Shown here: positions 1 to 8,710 of the stretch, piece after piece
Position numbering within the stretch: the first letter of the stretch is position 1
How the letters are laid out: each line of letters begins with the position of its first letter
From: Pseudoflavonifractor sp035562355
GTDB taxonomy: Bacteria > Bacillota > Clostridia > Oscillospirales > Oscillospiraceae
Reading direction: 5' to 3'
Length of the DNA: 31,916 nt
Assembly (NCBI GenBank): GCA_035562355.1
Contig: DATMXU010000091.1
Coordinates: 1-31,916, forward strand
Notes under the pieces: model-generated
Database searches by the model: none
Told to the model about the DNA's origin: nothing
What the model saw: the letters and a program-made list of their open reading frames with translations, nothing else
Made by a program: the position numbers and the translations under genes

Positions 1-16
1 AAAGAGGGGTTTTTAT

Positions 17-439
17 ATGAGCAAAGTCGCGGTCGTCTATTGGAGCGGGACCGGCAACACCGAAAAAATGGCTGCCAAGGTAATCGAGGGCGCGAAGGAG
101 GCAGGGGCGGAGGTGACCAGCTTCACCGCCGCTGAGTTCAACGCGGACCTCATGGACCAGTTTGACGCGGTGGCTTTCGGCTGCCCGTCCATGGGAGCCG
201 AGCAGTTGGAGGACGGGGAGTTCGAGCCCATGTTCCAGAGCTGTGAGGCAAAGCTGGGGGGAAAGAAGATCGCCCTGTTCGGCTCTTATGGCTGGGGCGA
301 CGGAGAGTGGATGCGCACCTGGCAGGAGGCCTGTGTGAGCGACGGAGCTGTCCTCGTCTGCGATAGTGTCATCTGCAACGAGGCCCCCGACGACGACGCC
401 CAAGCGGCATGCGTGGACCTTGGAAGAGCGCTTGCCTGA
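17..439 (+). CDS. Flavodoxin (short-chain, FMN-binding)
   Basis: This gene encodes a 140-residue protein that looks like a complete short-chain flavodoxin, a soluble one-electron carrier using FMN in place of ferredoxin. The N-terminal beta strand is followed by the phosphate-binding loop SGTGNTEKMA (about residues 10-19), the family hallmark for the FMN phosphate. The segment AFGCPSMGAEQLED (about 53-66) and the later GSYGWGDGEWM (about 89-99) match the two loops that sandwich the isoalloxazine ring. A GAGGGG ribosome binding site precedes the ATG. Its promoter lies outside the window. The gene converges on the histidine kinase gene, and its redox partners cannot be read from the neighbourhood. 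Confidence 0.93.
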   Translation: MSKVAVVYWSGTGNTEKMAAKVIEGAKEAGAEVTSFTAAEFNADLMDQFDAVAFGCPSMGAEQLEDGEFEPMFQSCEAKLGGKKIALFGSYGWGDGEWMRTWQEACVSDGAVLVCDSVICNEAPDDDAQAACVDLGRALA

Positions 440-462
440 GCATGCTCATCGGTGACCAACAC

Positions 463-516
463 GAAACCGCCGCCTGAACTTTAAGTTCAGGCGGCAGTTT
501 CGTACTGGCGTTTTTT
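463..516 (+). terminator. Hairpin between convergent flavodoxin and histidine kinase genes
   Basis: An 11-bp perfect stem (469-479 with 485-495) closes a 5-base loop and is extended by GAAAC/GTTTC pairing at its base (463-467 with 497-501). A run of six T follows at 511-516, somewhat far from the stem. It sits 30 bp after the flavodoxin stop and before the end of the convergent kinase gene, so it probably terminates flavodoxin transcription and may work in both directions. Confidence 0.6.
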
Positions 517-601
517 AGATGGTGCAGAAGTTAAGCTGCTCGGACCGGACTGAATTGCTGATTTTGCCTGAGACTGCTGATGTCCGCCGTGTTTTTTCCT
601 T

Positions 602-1876
602 TTATCTCGCGGCGGGGAGGAGAACGGTAAAGACGGTGCCCTCCTCCTCACCGCTGGAGACCGAGAGTTTTCCCCTGTGGCCGTCCGCGATGCTTTTGGC
701 AATGGCAAGACCCAGGCCAAAGCCTCCCGCGTTGCGGCTGCGGGCGCTGTCGACCCGGTAGAACCTCTCGAAGAGGCGCCCCAGGTGCTCGGGCGGGATA
801 GGGGCGCCTGTATTACAGACGGTAAGCTTTATTTTGTCCTGGCTCCGGGAGAGGCGCACGTCCACCCGTCCCTTTTCCCCGGCGTACTTGCAGGCGTTGT
901 CCAGCAGGATCATGGCGAGCCGCCTGAGCTGCCCCTCGTCCCCGCTGACGGTGAGCCCGGGCGTAATGTCACTCTCCAGGATTACGCCACGCTCAAAGGC
1001 CACCGATTCGAAGGGGAGGAGGCAGCCGGTGACCAGTTCGCTCATCACAACGTCCGCGCGGACGCCGCCCGAGCGGGCAGCGTCGCTCTTGGCGAGGAAG
1101 AGCATATCCTCCACCAGACCCTTCATCCGGATGGCCTCCTCCTGGATATACTCCACCCACTTGGCCTGGTGCTCCACCGTGTCGCCCCTGTGAGAGAGGA
1201 GGATGCCGGAGTTGGCGAGAATGACGGTGAGCGGGGTCTTCAACTCATGGGAGGCATCGGCCACAAACTGGCGCTGCTGCTCCCAGGCGATCTCAACCGG
1301 GCGGACCGAGAGTCTGGAGAGGAAGAGGCTTACCAGAAAGAAGACCAGCAGGGCCCCGGCTCCCACGGACAGGGAGGTGAGGAGGATGCGCCGCAGACTT
1401 TCCCACTCCTGGGTGCGGTCGGCGAAGGCGATATGGGTGGAGCTGCCCGTCCGCTCCAACAGAAAGCGGAGGTTCAGCCCTGAGAGGGAGCCCTCGTCCA
1501 GCCCGGCGGCCAGGGCCTGGGCCACAGCCTCACTGAGGGCTTCGTCGGTGACGGTGACGTTGCTGCCGGAGTGGATGGCCGAGATGACGCCGTCGGCGTC
1601 CACCGTCACCGAAAAGACGGGCACCATGGCAAAGACGCGGCCATTGTGTCCCTCGCGGTTCTCGCCGTTCATGGGAGGGGCGGGGTTGAAGTCAAACTCG
1701 AAACGGGGAGGCAGGACCTCGTCGCTCCACTTGAGCGCCATGCGCATGGCGGCCACGCTCTGGTTTACCGACTGCTGGTAGTTGGATCCCACCAGTACGG
1801 TGAAGACCACCGCCAGGACGATGCTGACCAGGAACATATTGGCGAGAATGAATTTTCTCTTTAATTTACGGATCAT
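602..1876 (-). CDS. Sensor histidine kinase (OmpR-partner type)
   Basis: The product is a 424-residue membrane sensor kinase that should phosphorylate the response regulator encoded just upstream. It has a first membrane segment at about 9-30, an extracytoplasmic sensing region of about 130 residues, a second membrane segment at about 165-186, the HisKA H-box ASHELKTPLT with the phospho-accepting His at about 210, an N-box LLDNACKYA (Asn about 327) and a glycine box GFGLGLAIAKS (about 385-395). The ATG at 1876 overlaps the regulator stop codon as ATGA and has GGAG eight bases upstream; a GTG three codons earlier is possible but less well placed. The sensing region resembles no domain I can name, so the signal is unknown. 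The divergent exporter suggests cell-envelope or peptide stress (inference). Confidence 0.93.
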   Translation of the reverse strand: MIRKLKRKFILANMFLVSIVLAVVFTVLVGSNYQQSVNQSVAAMRMALKWSDEVLPPRFEFDFNPAPPMNGENREGHNGRVFAMVPVFSVTVDADGVISAIHSGSNVTVTDEALSEAVAQALAAGLDEGSLSGLNLRFLLERTGSSTHIAFADRTQEWESLRRILLTSLSVGAGALLVFFLVSLFLSRLSVRPVEIAWEQQRQFVADASHELKTPLTVILANSGILLSHRGDTVEHQAKWVEYIQEEAIRMKGLVEDMLFLAKSDAARSGGVRADVVMSELVTGCLLPFESVAFERGVILESDITPGLTVSGDEGQLRRLAMILLDNACKYAGEKGRVDVRLSRSQDKIKLTVCNTGAPIPPEHLGRLFERFYRVDSARSRNAGGFGLGLAIAKSIADGHRGKLSVSSGEEEGTVFTVLLPAAR

Positions 1877-2547
1877 TGCGGACACTCCAGATAATAACCC
1901 ACTTTACGGACGGTGCGGATGTTCACGCCGCTCTCCAGAAAGGCCAGCTTTTTGCGCAGGAAGGAGACGTAGACCTCCACGTTGTTGTCCTCGGCCTCGG
2001 ACTCCAGGCCCCAGACCCGGGAGATGATGTCCTCCTTGGGCAGTACTGCGGCGGGCTTGGAGAGGAGGAGCCGCAGCACATGAAACTCCTTAAAACCCAG
2101 GCGCACCGACTTATCCCCGCGCGCCAGGCTATGGGTGGACAGGTCCAGCGTCAGATCATGGAAGGACAGGGTCTCCCCCACGACCTTGCCCTGGCGGCGG
2201 GTAAGGGCCCGGACCCGGGCCAGCAGCTCCTCCGGGTCGAAGGGCTTTGTCATATAGTCGTCGCTTCCGCTGTCGAGGCCTGCCACCTTATCGCTCACCT
2301 CATCCCGTGCGGTGAGCATGAGGATGGGGGTGGAGACATGGGCCGCGCGGAGCCGCCGGGCTACCTCGAATCCGGAGAGCCCGGGGAGCATCACATCCAG
2401 CACGATCACGTCATACTGCCCGGTGAGGGCGTAGTCCAGTCCGTCGGTCCCCGTCGTCACCGCATCCACCTGATAGCGCTGCTCAGCCATGATCTGCCCC
2501 AGCGCCTCGCCCAGGCGTACCTCGTCCTCCACGATCAAAACGCGCAT
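1873..2547 (-). CDS. Response regulator, OmpR/PhoB family
   Basis: The product is a 224-residue DNA-binding regulator. The receiver domain has the acidic pocket E7-D8-E9, phospho-accepting Asp51 in VLDVMLP, Thr79 and Lys101 in MTKPF. A winged-helix output domain follows from about 125 (LGFKEFHVLRLLL, then NNVEVYVSFLRKKL, the recognition-helix region). I chose the ATG at 2547 because the family starts at MRVLIVEDE and a GGAGGG lies ten bases upstream; an ATG 48 bases further out would add an atypical tail. The gene overlaps the kinase by four bases, so the two are translationally coupled. It is divergent from the ABC exporter operon, its probable target along with itself. Confidence 0.94.
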   Translation of the reverse strand: MRVLIVEDEVRLGEALGQIMAEQRYQVDAVTTGTDGLDYALTGQYDVIVLDVMLPGLSGFEVARRLRAAHVSTPILMLTARDEVSDKVAGLDSGSDDYMTKPFDPEELLARVRALTRRQGKVVGETLSFHDLTLDLSTHSLARGDKSVRLGFKEFHVLRLLLSKPAAVLPKEDIISRVWGLESEAEDNNVEVYVSFLRKKLAFLESGVNIRTVRKVGYYLECPQ

Positions 2548-2582
2548 AGGATTCACACCCTCCTCTTGTTTCCTGAGAAAAA

Positions 2583-2613
2583 CTTTAACGCGCAAACCTT
2601 TAATTTACCTGAA
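2583..2613 (-). promoter_or_regulatory. Candidate autoregulatory repeats and promoter of the regulator gene
   Basis: Read on the minus strand, TTCAGGT (2613-2607) is followed one helical turn later by TTAAAGG (2603-2597) and then by a poor -10-like TAAAGT (2587-2582). The first repeat matches the TTCAGG repeats on the other side of the intergenic region. Tandem direct repeats with a period of about 10-11 bp are the usual binding pattern for OmpR-family dimers, so autoregulation is a reasonable inference. Confidence 0.4.
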
Positions 2614-2680
2614 AAACGGAATCAAATTTGAGGGGGAAGGCCAGTTTTAACCAAAATATTTACAGAGCGTTCATATTTCC

Positions 2681-2722
2681 TCCAGGGTCTTTCAGGGTAA
2701 TTTCAGGTTTTGCTCTTATACT
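2681..2722 (+). promoter_or_regulatory. Activator-type promoter of the ABC exporter operon
   Basis: Three phased repeats, TCCAGGG (2681-2687), TTCAGGG (2691-2697) and TTCAGGT (2702-2708), are spaced 10 and 11 bp apart. They lie directly upstream of a -10 box TATACT (2717-2722). No -35 hexamer resembling TTGACA stands 16-18 bp upstream; the repeats occupy that position. This is the layout of a promoter that depends on an OmpR-family activator bound over the -35 region, and the divergent response regulator is the obvious candidate (inference). Confidence 0.55.
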
Positions 2723-2756
2723 GTCCCTGTTAAAACGAACCATGGGAGGAACGAAT

Positions 2757-4568
2757 ATGAAGCTGCTCAATCGGAAAAAGCAGGGCGACGCAGGGGAAAC
2801 GGCGGCCCCGTCCCGGCCGAAGAAGAAGTTCAAGAAAAAGACCCTTATCATTGTGCTGCTGGCGGTGGCCCTGCTGGCAGGCATGGCATTCGGCGTCAAG
2901 GCGCTCTTCTTCACCCAGGAGACCAAGACGGCCCTGACCGAGAAGACCACCTATGGCAGCCTCTCCACCACCATCGAAGGCACCGCCACGACCCTCCCCG
3001 CCGACAGTACCACCATCACTGTGGCCTCCACCGCCGCCATTGAGGAGGTGTTTGTCTCCGCGGGCGACACGGTGGCGGTGGGCGACCCCCTCTATACCCA
3101 GGACGACAGCGAGCTGGACGACGAGATCGAGGGCTACGAGAGCCAGATCGAGGACTATCAGGACCAGCTCACCGCCAGCTATGAGCAGCTCGACACTCTG
3201 CAGGACACCTTGTCCGAGCTTACCGTTTCAGCCCCCTTCACCGGCCGCCTCACCGAGGTGGACGCCGAGGCGGGGGACGACGTGCAGAAAGGAGCCCGTC
3301 TAGCCCTCCTCGTGGATGACAGCGCCATGAAGCTAACCCAGTACTTCAGCTACGCCTATGAGGACCAGGTCTACGTGGGCATGACCGCCGGGGTGAGCGT
3401 GGCCGACCTGATGACCAACCTCACCGGCACTGTCACCGACATTCAAAAGGTGGAGCGCATCACTGCCGAGGGGACCAAATGTTTTGCCGTCACCGTGACG
3501 GTGGAGAACCCCGGCGCACTGACCGAGGGCATGACCGGCGCGGGGTATCTGGTCTCTTCTTCCGGGGAAAAAATCTACCCCGCCATTGAGGGCACCCTCG
3601 AATATAACGCCAGCAAGACCCTCTCCGCCGGGGCCTCCGGCGAGCTGACCGCCGTCAAGGCCGTGGCTTATCAGAAGGTCAGCAAGGGGGACACCCTCTT
3701 CGTCATCGACGGCAGCGACTATCAGGACCAGGTGGACTCCGCCAACCAGAAGATCACCCAGATCCAGGACAAGATCACCACCCTTCAGGAGAAGATTGCG
3801 GAGACCGAGGAGAAACGCAGCGACTACACCGTGGTGAGTCCCATCGCGGGCAAGGTCATCATGGTGCAGGTGCGGGCGGGGGAAAAACCCCGCCAGTCGG
3901 GCATGACTGCCGTGTCGGTCTACAACCTGGACACCATGGAGATATCCGCCAACATCGATGAGCTGGACATTGACAGCATCACCAAGGGCATGACCGTCCA
4001 GGTGGTGCAGTCGGGCAGTGAGAAGAACACCACATACGAGGGCACCGTCACCGAGATCAGCTATGAGGCCACCAACTCCAGCGGCACCGCCTATTTCCCC
4101 ATCACGATCGAAATTCCCTCCCAGGGCCAGCTCTCCGCGGGCGTGAACGTCTCTTACTACATCACCGTGGGCGACCCGGAGGAGGGTGTGCTGGTACCCA
4201 TCTCCGCGCTAAAGAAGACCGACAGCGGCACCTACCTCTTCGTAAAGGCAGACGCCCGGCCCGACAACGCCGAGGATCTGGAGGGGGTGGATGTGCCCAA
4301 AGGGTTCTATGCCGTACCCGTTGAGGTGGGCGTTACCAGCAGCCGGTACGCCCGCATTCTCTCCGGCGTGGATCAGGACGCGGAGGTCTTCACCCGCTAC
4401 CAGAACAGCGCGCCCACCGGCGGCTCCACCACCAGCGAGGGCCAGGAGGACGGGGCGCAGAGTTTCCCGGACTTCCCCGGCGGAAACGGGAACTGGAACA
4501 GCGATGGCGGCGGACGGCCCAATTTCTCCGGCGGCGGCAACATGGGCGGGATGATGCCTGCGGGATGA
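2757..4568 (+). CDS. Membrane-fusion adaptor subunit of an ABC exporter (HlyD/MacA/YknX-like)
   Basis: The 603-residue product has a basic cytoplasmic N-terminus and one membrane anchor (LIIVLLAVALLAGMAFGVKA, about 30-49). An extracellular part then shows lipoyl-like halves around two coiled-coil segments (DDEIEGYESQIEDYQDQLTA, and later NQKITQIQDKITTLQEKIAE), beta-barrel sequence (PIAGKVIMVQVRAGE) and a C-terminal tail rich in Gly, Asn, Ser and Pro. This domain order is that of MacA/YknX adaptors, which in Gram-positive bacteria stand on the outer face of the membrane and assist a MacB-type permease. The ATG at 2757 is chosen because GGGAGGA lies six bases upstream; an in-frame start 129 bases earlier would lie upstream of the promoter -10 box. 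The glycine-rich tail of about 55 residues is of unknown function. Confidence 0.9.
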   Translation: MKLLNRKKQGDAGETAAPSRPKKKFKKKTLIIVLLAVALLAGMAFGVKALFFTQETKTALTEKTTYGSLSTTIEGTATTLPADSTTITVASTAAIEEVFVSAGDTVAVGDPLYTQDDSELDDEIEGYESQIEDYQDQLTASYEQLDTLQDTLSELTVSAPFTGRLTEVDAEAGDDVQKGARLALLVDDSAMKLTQYFSYAYEDQVYVGMTAGVSVADLMTNLTGTVTDIQKVERITAEGTKCFAVTVTVENPGALTEGMTGAGYLVSSSGEKIYPAIEGTLEYNASKTLSAGASGELTAVKAVAYQKVSKGDTLFVIDGSDYQDQVDSANQKITQIQDKITTLQEKIAETEEKRSDYTVVSPIAGKVIMVQVRAGEKPRQSGMTAVSVYNLDTMEISANIDELDIDSITKGMTVQVVQSGSEKNTTYEGTVTEISYEATNSSGTAYFPITIEIPSQGQLSAGVNVSYYITVGDPEEGVLVPISALKKTDSGTYLFVKADARPDNAEDLEGVDVPKGFYAVPVEVGVTSSRYARILSGVDQDAEVFTRYQNSAPTGGSTTSEGQEDGAQSFPDFPGGNGNWNSDGGGRPNFSGGGNMGGMMPAG

Positions 4569-4675
4569 CGGCGCAAGAGGCGCGCCGGGTCGTCGCGCCC
4601 CACAGGGGTGCACCCAACGTAGGGCGCGGCCGCTGGGCGCGCGGTGTCCCAAGGTTAAGAAACAGGAGGCCGTTT

Positions 4676-5410
4676 ATGAGTCTGATCCGTTTGAACAATG
4701 TCTATAAAATTTACGGCGAGGGGCAGGAGAACCAGGTGAACGCCCTGGACGGGGTGGATCTGCAGATCAACGCCGGGGAGTTCGTGGCCATCATCGGTAC
4801 GTCAGGCTCCGGCAAGTCCACCATGATGAACATCTTGGGCTGCCTGGACGTGCCCACCGGCGGGGAGTACTACCTGGACGGCATCCCGGTAAGCGAACGC
4901 ACGCAGAAGGAGCTGTCGGACCTGCGTTCCCGCCGCATCGGGTTTGTCTTCCAGGGCTATAACCTCATCCCCTCTCTCAACGTGTGGCAGAACGTAGCCC
5001 TGCCCCTCGCCTACCAGAGGATAAAAGCGGAAGAGCGCCGACGCCGGGCCATGGAGGCGCTGGAGATGGTGGACATCGTCTCCAAGGCGGAGGCCCGGCC
5101 CAACCAACTCTCCGGAGGCCAGCAGCAGCGGGTGGCCATTGCCCGGGCCATGAGCACCGGCTCCCCCATCCTCATGGCCGACGAGCCCACCGGCGCGCTT
5201 GACTCCAAGACAGGGGCCCAGGTGCTCACCCTTCTGCGCCAGCTCAACGCCTTGGGTACCACCATCATCCTCATTACCCACGACAGCGGCATCGCCGCCC
5301 AGGCAGACCGCACGGTGCGCATGATGGACGGGAAAATTGTCCATGACAGCCTCTGGGACGGGGTGCTCATCCCGGGCATGGAGCATACCGAGGAAGGGCA
5401 GGCGGTCTGA
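4676..5410 (+). CDS. ABC transporter ATP-binding protein (MacB/LolD/YknY type)
   Basis: The 244-residue ATPase has all catalytic motifs: Walker A GTSGSGKST (41-49), Q-loop VFQGYN (Gln93), signature LSGGQQQR (145-152), Walker B ILMADEP (165-171) with the following D-loop, and the switch His202 in LITHD. The sequence between Walker A and the signature (LNVWQNVALPL) is typical of the LolD/MacB/FtsE family, which powers extrusion or mechanotransmission rather than import. The ATG at 4676 has AGGAGG six bases upstream and begins where the family begins. An in-frame ATG at 4565 overlapping the adaptor stop would add 37 untypical residues. Its stop codon overlaps the permease start (TGATG), implying coupled translation. 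Confidence 0.95.
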   Translation: MSLIRLNNVYKIYGEGQENQVNALDGVDLQINAGEFVAIIGTSGSGKSTMMNILGCLDVPTGGEYYLDGIPVSERTQKELSDLRSRRIGFVFQGYNLIPSLNVWQNVALPLAYQRIKAEERRRRAMEALEMVDIVSKAEARPNQLSGGQQQRVAIARAMSTGSPILMADEPTGALDSKTGAQVLTLLRQLNALGTTIILITHDSGIAAQADRTVRMMDGKIVHDSLWDGVLIPGMEHTEEGQAV

Positions 5411-6591
5411 TGAATTCCCTCCTCATGGCCCTGGACTCCATATGGGAGAAAAAGGGCCGCTCCTTTCTCACCATGCTGGGCATCATCATCGGCGTCACCG
5501 CCGTGCTGGTGCTGGTGGCTCTGGTGTCGGGGTACAACGCCGACATCACCGCCTATTATGAGAAACTGGGCGTTAATAAGGTGACGGTGAACTTCACTTG
5601 GTACGACACCACCCGGGCCCCCGACGTGATGAGTCTCCTGTATGACTACGGGAACGGAACCCTCTCGGATAAGGTGGAGGGGGTGTCCCCCTCGCTGAGC
5701 ACCACCATGACGGCCAAGTACCGCACCACTACCACCGGGGACACCACGGTCTACTTCGGCGGGGACCAGTGGTCCATCTGCAATAACTATATCCTGGACG
5801 ACGGGCGGGATATCCTGGACTACGACATCGAAAATCGCAGCCGTGTCTGCGTCATCGGCTCCTATGTGGCGGAGACCCTCTTCCAGTACGCCGACCCGAT
5901 CGGCCAGACCGTCTACTTGAATGCCCAGCCCTTCACCGTGGTAGGCACCTTCTACCAGAAGGACGGCTCGGCGGAGGACTCCATGGACAACGCCGTCGCC
6001 ATCCCCTACACTTTGGTCCGGGCTATCATGAGTACCGACCAGATCACGGCCTACACCGTCAAGGTGGATAAGTCGGACAACATGACGGCGGTCATCAACC
6101 AGCTCGACACCTACCTCACGGGCAGCGTGGACTCCAGCGTAGGTACTTATAAGATGGAAAACGGCAACTCCGCCATGACAGAGTCTAACGACGAGATGAC
6201 GTCCATGAGCGTGGTCCTGGGCGGTATCGCAGGTATCGCCCTGCTGGTAGGCGGCATCGGCATCATGAACATCATGCTGGTCACCGTCACCGAGCGCACC
6301 CGGGAGATCGGTATTAAGAAATCCATCGGAGCGCCCCGCGGGGAGATCGTTAGCCAGTTCCTGGTGGAGGCAGCTATCCTCAGCGGCTGCGGCGGGCTCA
6401 TCGGCATCGGACTGGGTTTCCTTTTGTCGGTGGTACTGGGCAAAATCATGTACGACTTAATCCTCTTTCCGAGCACCCTCGTCACCGTGGGAGCCTTCCT
6501 CTTTTCGGTGGCCATCGGTATCGTTTTCGGCATCTACCCGGCGGTCAAAGCGTCCAATCTCCAGCCTGTGGACGCGCTGCGAGCGGACTAA
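5410..6591 (+). CDS. ABC transporter permease (MacB/FtsX family, YknZ-like)
   Basis: This 393-residue permease has the MacB arrangement. There is one membrane helix near the N-terminus (about 20-40, after the conserved LDSIWEKKGRSFLTMLGIIIG stretch), a large extracytoplasmic MacB-type core of about 220 residues, and then three C-terminal helices (about 268-290, 318-343 and 358-380) with the FtsX-like ERTREIGIKKSIGA cytoplasmic loop. Together with the preceding ATPase and adaptor it forms a complete tripartite exporter of the YknXYZ kind. In Bacillus subtilis that transporter protects against a toxic peptide; the substrate here is unknown. A glycine-rich GGIGIMNIMLVTVTERTREI segment is highly typical of the family. 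Confidence 0.94.
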   Translation: MNSLLMALDSIWEKKGRSFLTMLGIIIGVTAVLVLVALVSGYNADITAYYEKLGVNKVTVNFTWYDTTRAPDVMSLLYDYGNGTLSDKVEGVSPSLSTTMTAKYRTTTTGDTTVYFGGDQWSICNNYILDDGRDILDYDIENRSRVCVIGSYVAETLFQYADPIGQTVYLNAQPFTVVGTFYQKDGSAEDSMDNAVAIPYTLVRAIMSTDQITAYTVKVDKSDNMTAVINQLDTYLTGSVDSSVGTYKMENGNSAMTESNDEMTSMSVVLGGIAGIALLVGGIGIMNIMLVTVTERTREIGIKKSIGAPRGEIVSQFLVEAAILSGCGGLIGIGLGFLLSVVLGKIMYDLILFPSTLVTVGAFLFSVAIGIVFGIYPAVKASNLQPVDALRAD

Positions 6592-6640
6592 GAACGTCTA
6601 GGGGGAAACCGTCCCCACCAAATCCAAGGAGGAACCACCT

Positions 6641-8641
6641 ATGAAAAACCGTGTTTTGACCATGCTCGCGGCGGCGGCGCTCTGCCTTGCCGTCATCGCG
6701 GGCTGCATCCCTGCCACGCTGGCGTTCTCCGACGTGTCCGACAGCGATATGTCCCTGGCGGCGGAGACTTTGGCGGGCCTGGGTATCGTCTCGGGGGACG
6801 GGAGCGGCAGCTTTTACCCTGACCAGGGCCTCACCCGCGCCCAGTTCTGCAAGATCGCGGTGCTCACCGAGGGGCACGGAAGTCTCGTCAGCTCCACCGC
6901 CTATAAGACACTTTTCTCCGACGTACCCGGCTCTTCCTGGGCAGCGCCCTACGTGAACCTGGCCTACAGCGAAAAGCTGGTCTCCGGCTACGGCAACGGC
7001 TATTTCGGGCCTGACGACGCGGTGACTGCCTCTCAGGCCGTCACCATTGCGCTGCACCTGTTGGGGTACGAGAACACTGATATTGGCCCCTTCTGGCCCG
7101 AGGACTATATGTCCAAGGCCGCCGACCTGGGGCTCCTGGACGGGGTCTCAAAGGCGGCGGACGCGCACCTGACCCGGGGCGAGGCGGCTCTTATCATCTA
7201 TAACCTTCTGAACATGAACACCGCCCAGGGCAAGCCTTTCTACCAGGGCCTCGCATCAACGACTGTGACAAGCGCCATCCTTATGGACAACGACGCCACC
7301 GCCGATGACGGCACGGCCCGCACCGCTATGGTCTATGCGAACGGAGCCGTTGCCTACTATAACCAGTCCACCGCCCTCCCCGAGGCTCTGGTGGGAAAGC
7401 GGGGCGTCCTGCTCCTGGACTCCTCCGGTAAGGTCATGGGATTCCTCCCCGGCGACACGGTCGAGAAGACGGTCATCGTGAGCGACGCGGACGGCTCCGA
7501 GCTCAACGGGATCCCTGTGGGAAACAGCATAACCGTCCTCCTCGAGGGCGAGAAGACCACATACCAGGAGAGCTGGTATGATCTGCGCGACGGTGACCAG
7601 GTGGTTATTTACTACAGCGCCGCCGGCTCTATCGACCTCCTGTGGGTCAAGAGCCGGGCGGCGGGCACGGAGACTGCTCTGGTCGGCTACTACGAGGACG
7701 CAAGTCCCAACACCACCGCGCCCAGCACCATCACCGTGCTGGGCGCGTCCCTTAGCGTGAACGCCGAGGGCCGGACCGCCCTCAAAGGCTTTGCCATCGG
7801 AGATAAGCTTACCTTGACTGTGAACGCCGAGGGCAAGGTTATCGATGCAGCCCGGACTACCTCCACCATTCAGATGGTGGGTATCCTCAAAAGTGCCGGC
7901 ACCAGCAAGGTGGAGGTGGCGCTCCTCTCGGGCCTTACCATCTCCGGCGAGCCCTATTCCACCGTGGCCTCCACTTTGGTGGGGGGGCTGGTCAGGGTAA
8001 GCGCTGCCGCCAGCGGCGAGCTGTCAGTAAGCGCGCTCAATTACTCCACCACCACCAAGGCCTTAGGGCAGATGGACCTTGCAAGCAATGTGAGGCTGTA
8101 TGAGCAGGTGAACGGCTCCGTTCCCGTCGAGATCGACCTGGACGACATCCTGACAGACAGCGTGCCTGCCTCCTCTATCCTCCACGCCGGGACCAACGCC
8201 GCCGGGGAGGTGGACCTGCTGGTCCTGAACGACGTGACGGGGGCCAGCTACACCTACGGCATCTTCGTGGAGGGGACCCAGCAGGGGGGTAGCGGCAGCA
8301 TGTCCTACACCAACACCACTATCTCCGTGGAGAACAGCAGGGGAACCGGGACAGCCTATATCACCGGCCTCTCCTTTGAGGACGGCACGGTGGGCGGCGT
8401 GGCCGGGAACGCGGCTGGAAAGACGGCGTCCGTCATCGTCCTTACCCCCGTAGAGGGCCTTACCCGCTCCGACTTTAACGGCAGCAGCGGTGTGGCTGGG
8501 TTCCCCATCGCCGACGACGTGCAGGTCTATAACGCGGTCACCGGTAAATGGACCACCCTCTCCGGAGCCAAAGCCTTTACCAACCGTTTCACAGCCTATC
8601 GCGACGCCCACGGTGTGGTGCGCGTCATCTTCGCGCAGTAA
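6641..8641 (+). CDS. SLH-domain exoprotein, last gene of the exporter operon
   Basis: The 666-residue product has a signal sequence and an N-terminal SLH region with three modules (about 29-75, 92-143 and 148-190; FSDV starts, FxPDxxLTRAQ ends), which anchor proteins to cell-wall polymers. The remaining 470 residues are Thr/Ser/Gly-rich, look mostly beta-stranded and match no domain I recognise. The leader contains IAGC at 19-22, which fits a lipobox, as well as a possible signal peptidase I site after ATLA (28), so it may be either a lipoprotein or a secreted wall protein. AAGGAGG precedes the ATG, and only 49 bp separate it from the permease, so it is probably co-transcribed and may assist the exporter at the cell surface (inference). 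Confidence 0.88.
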   Translation: MKNRVLTMLAAAALCLAVIAGCIPATLAFSDVSDSDMSLAAETLAGLGIVSGDGSGSFYPDQGLTRAQFCKIAVLTEGHGSLVSSTAYKTLFSDVPGSSWAAPYVNLAYSEKLVSGYGNGYFGPDDAVTASQAVTIALHLLGYENTDIGPFWPEDYMSKAADLGLLDGVSKAADAHLTRGEAALIIYNLLNMNTAQGKPFYQGLASTTVTSAILMDNDATADDGTARTAMVYANGAVAYYNQSTALPEALVGKRGVLLLDSSGKVMGFLPGDTVEKTVIVSDADGSELNGIPVGNSITVLLEGEKTTYQESWYDLRDGDQVVIYYSAAGSIDLLWVKSRAAGTETALVGYYEDASPNTTAPSTITVLGASLSVNAEGRTALKGFAIGDKLTLTVNAEGKVIDAARTTSTIQMVGILKSAGTSKVEVALLSGLTISGEPYSTVASTLVGGLVRVSAAASGELSVSALNYSTTTKALGQMDLASNVRLYEQVNGSVPVEIDLDDILTDSVPASSILHAGTNAAGEVDLLVLNDVTGASYTYGIFVEGTQQGGSGSMSYTNTTISVENSRGTGTAYITGLSFEDGTVGGVAGNAAGKTASVIVLTPVEGLTRSDFNGSSGVAGFPIADDVQVYNAVTGKWTTLSGAKAFTNRFTAYRDAHGVVRVIFAQ

Positions 8642-8663
8642 GCCGCGGCGGGGACATAGAGGG

Positions 8664-8710
8664 CCGCTGGGACACTGCTTTTCAGTGTTCCAGCGACCCA
8701 ATTATTATGT
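8664..8710 (+). terminator. Terminator after the exporter-SLH operon
   Basis: A 13-bp stem with one G-U pair (8665-8677 with 8683-8695) closes a CTTTT loop and is followed by an A/T-rich stretch (AATTATTATGTTT). It starts 23 bp after the SLH gene stop. The T tract is imperfect, so the termination strength is uncertain. Confidence 0.6.
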
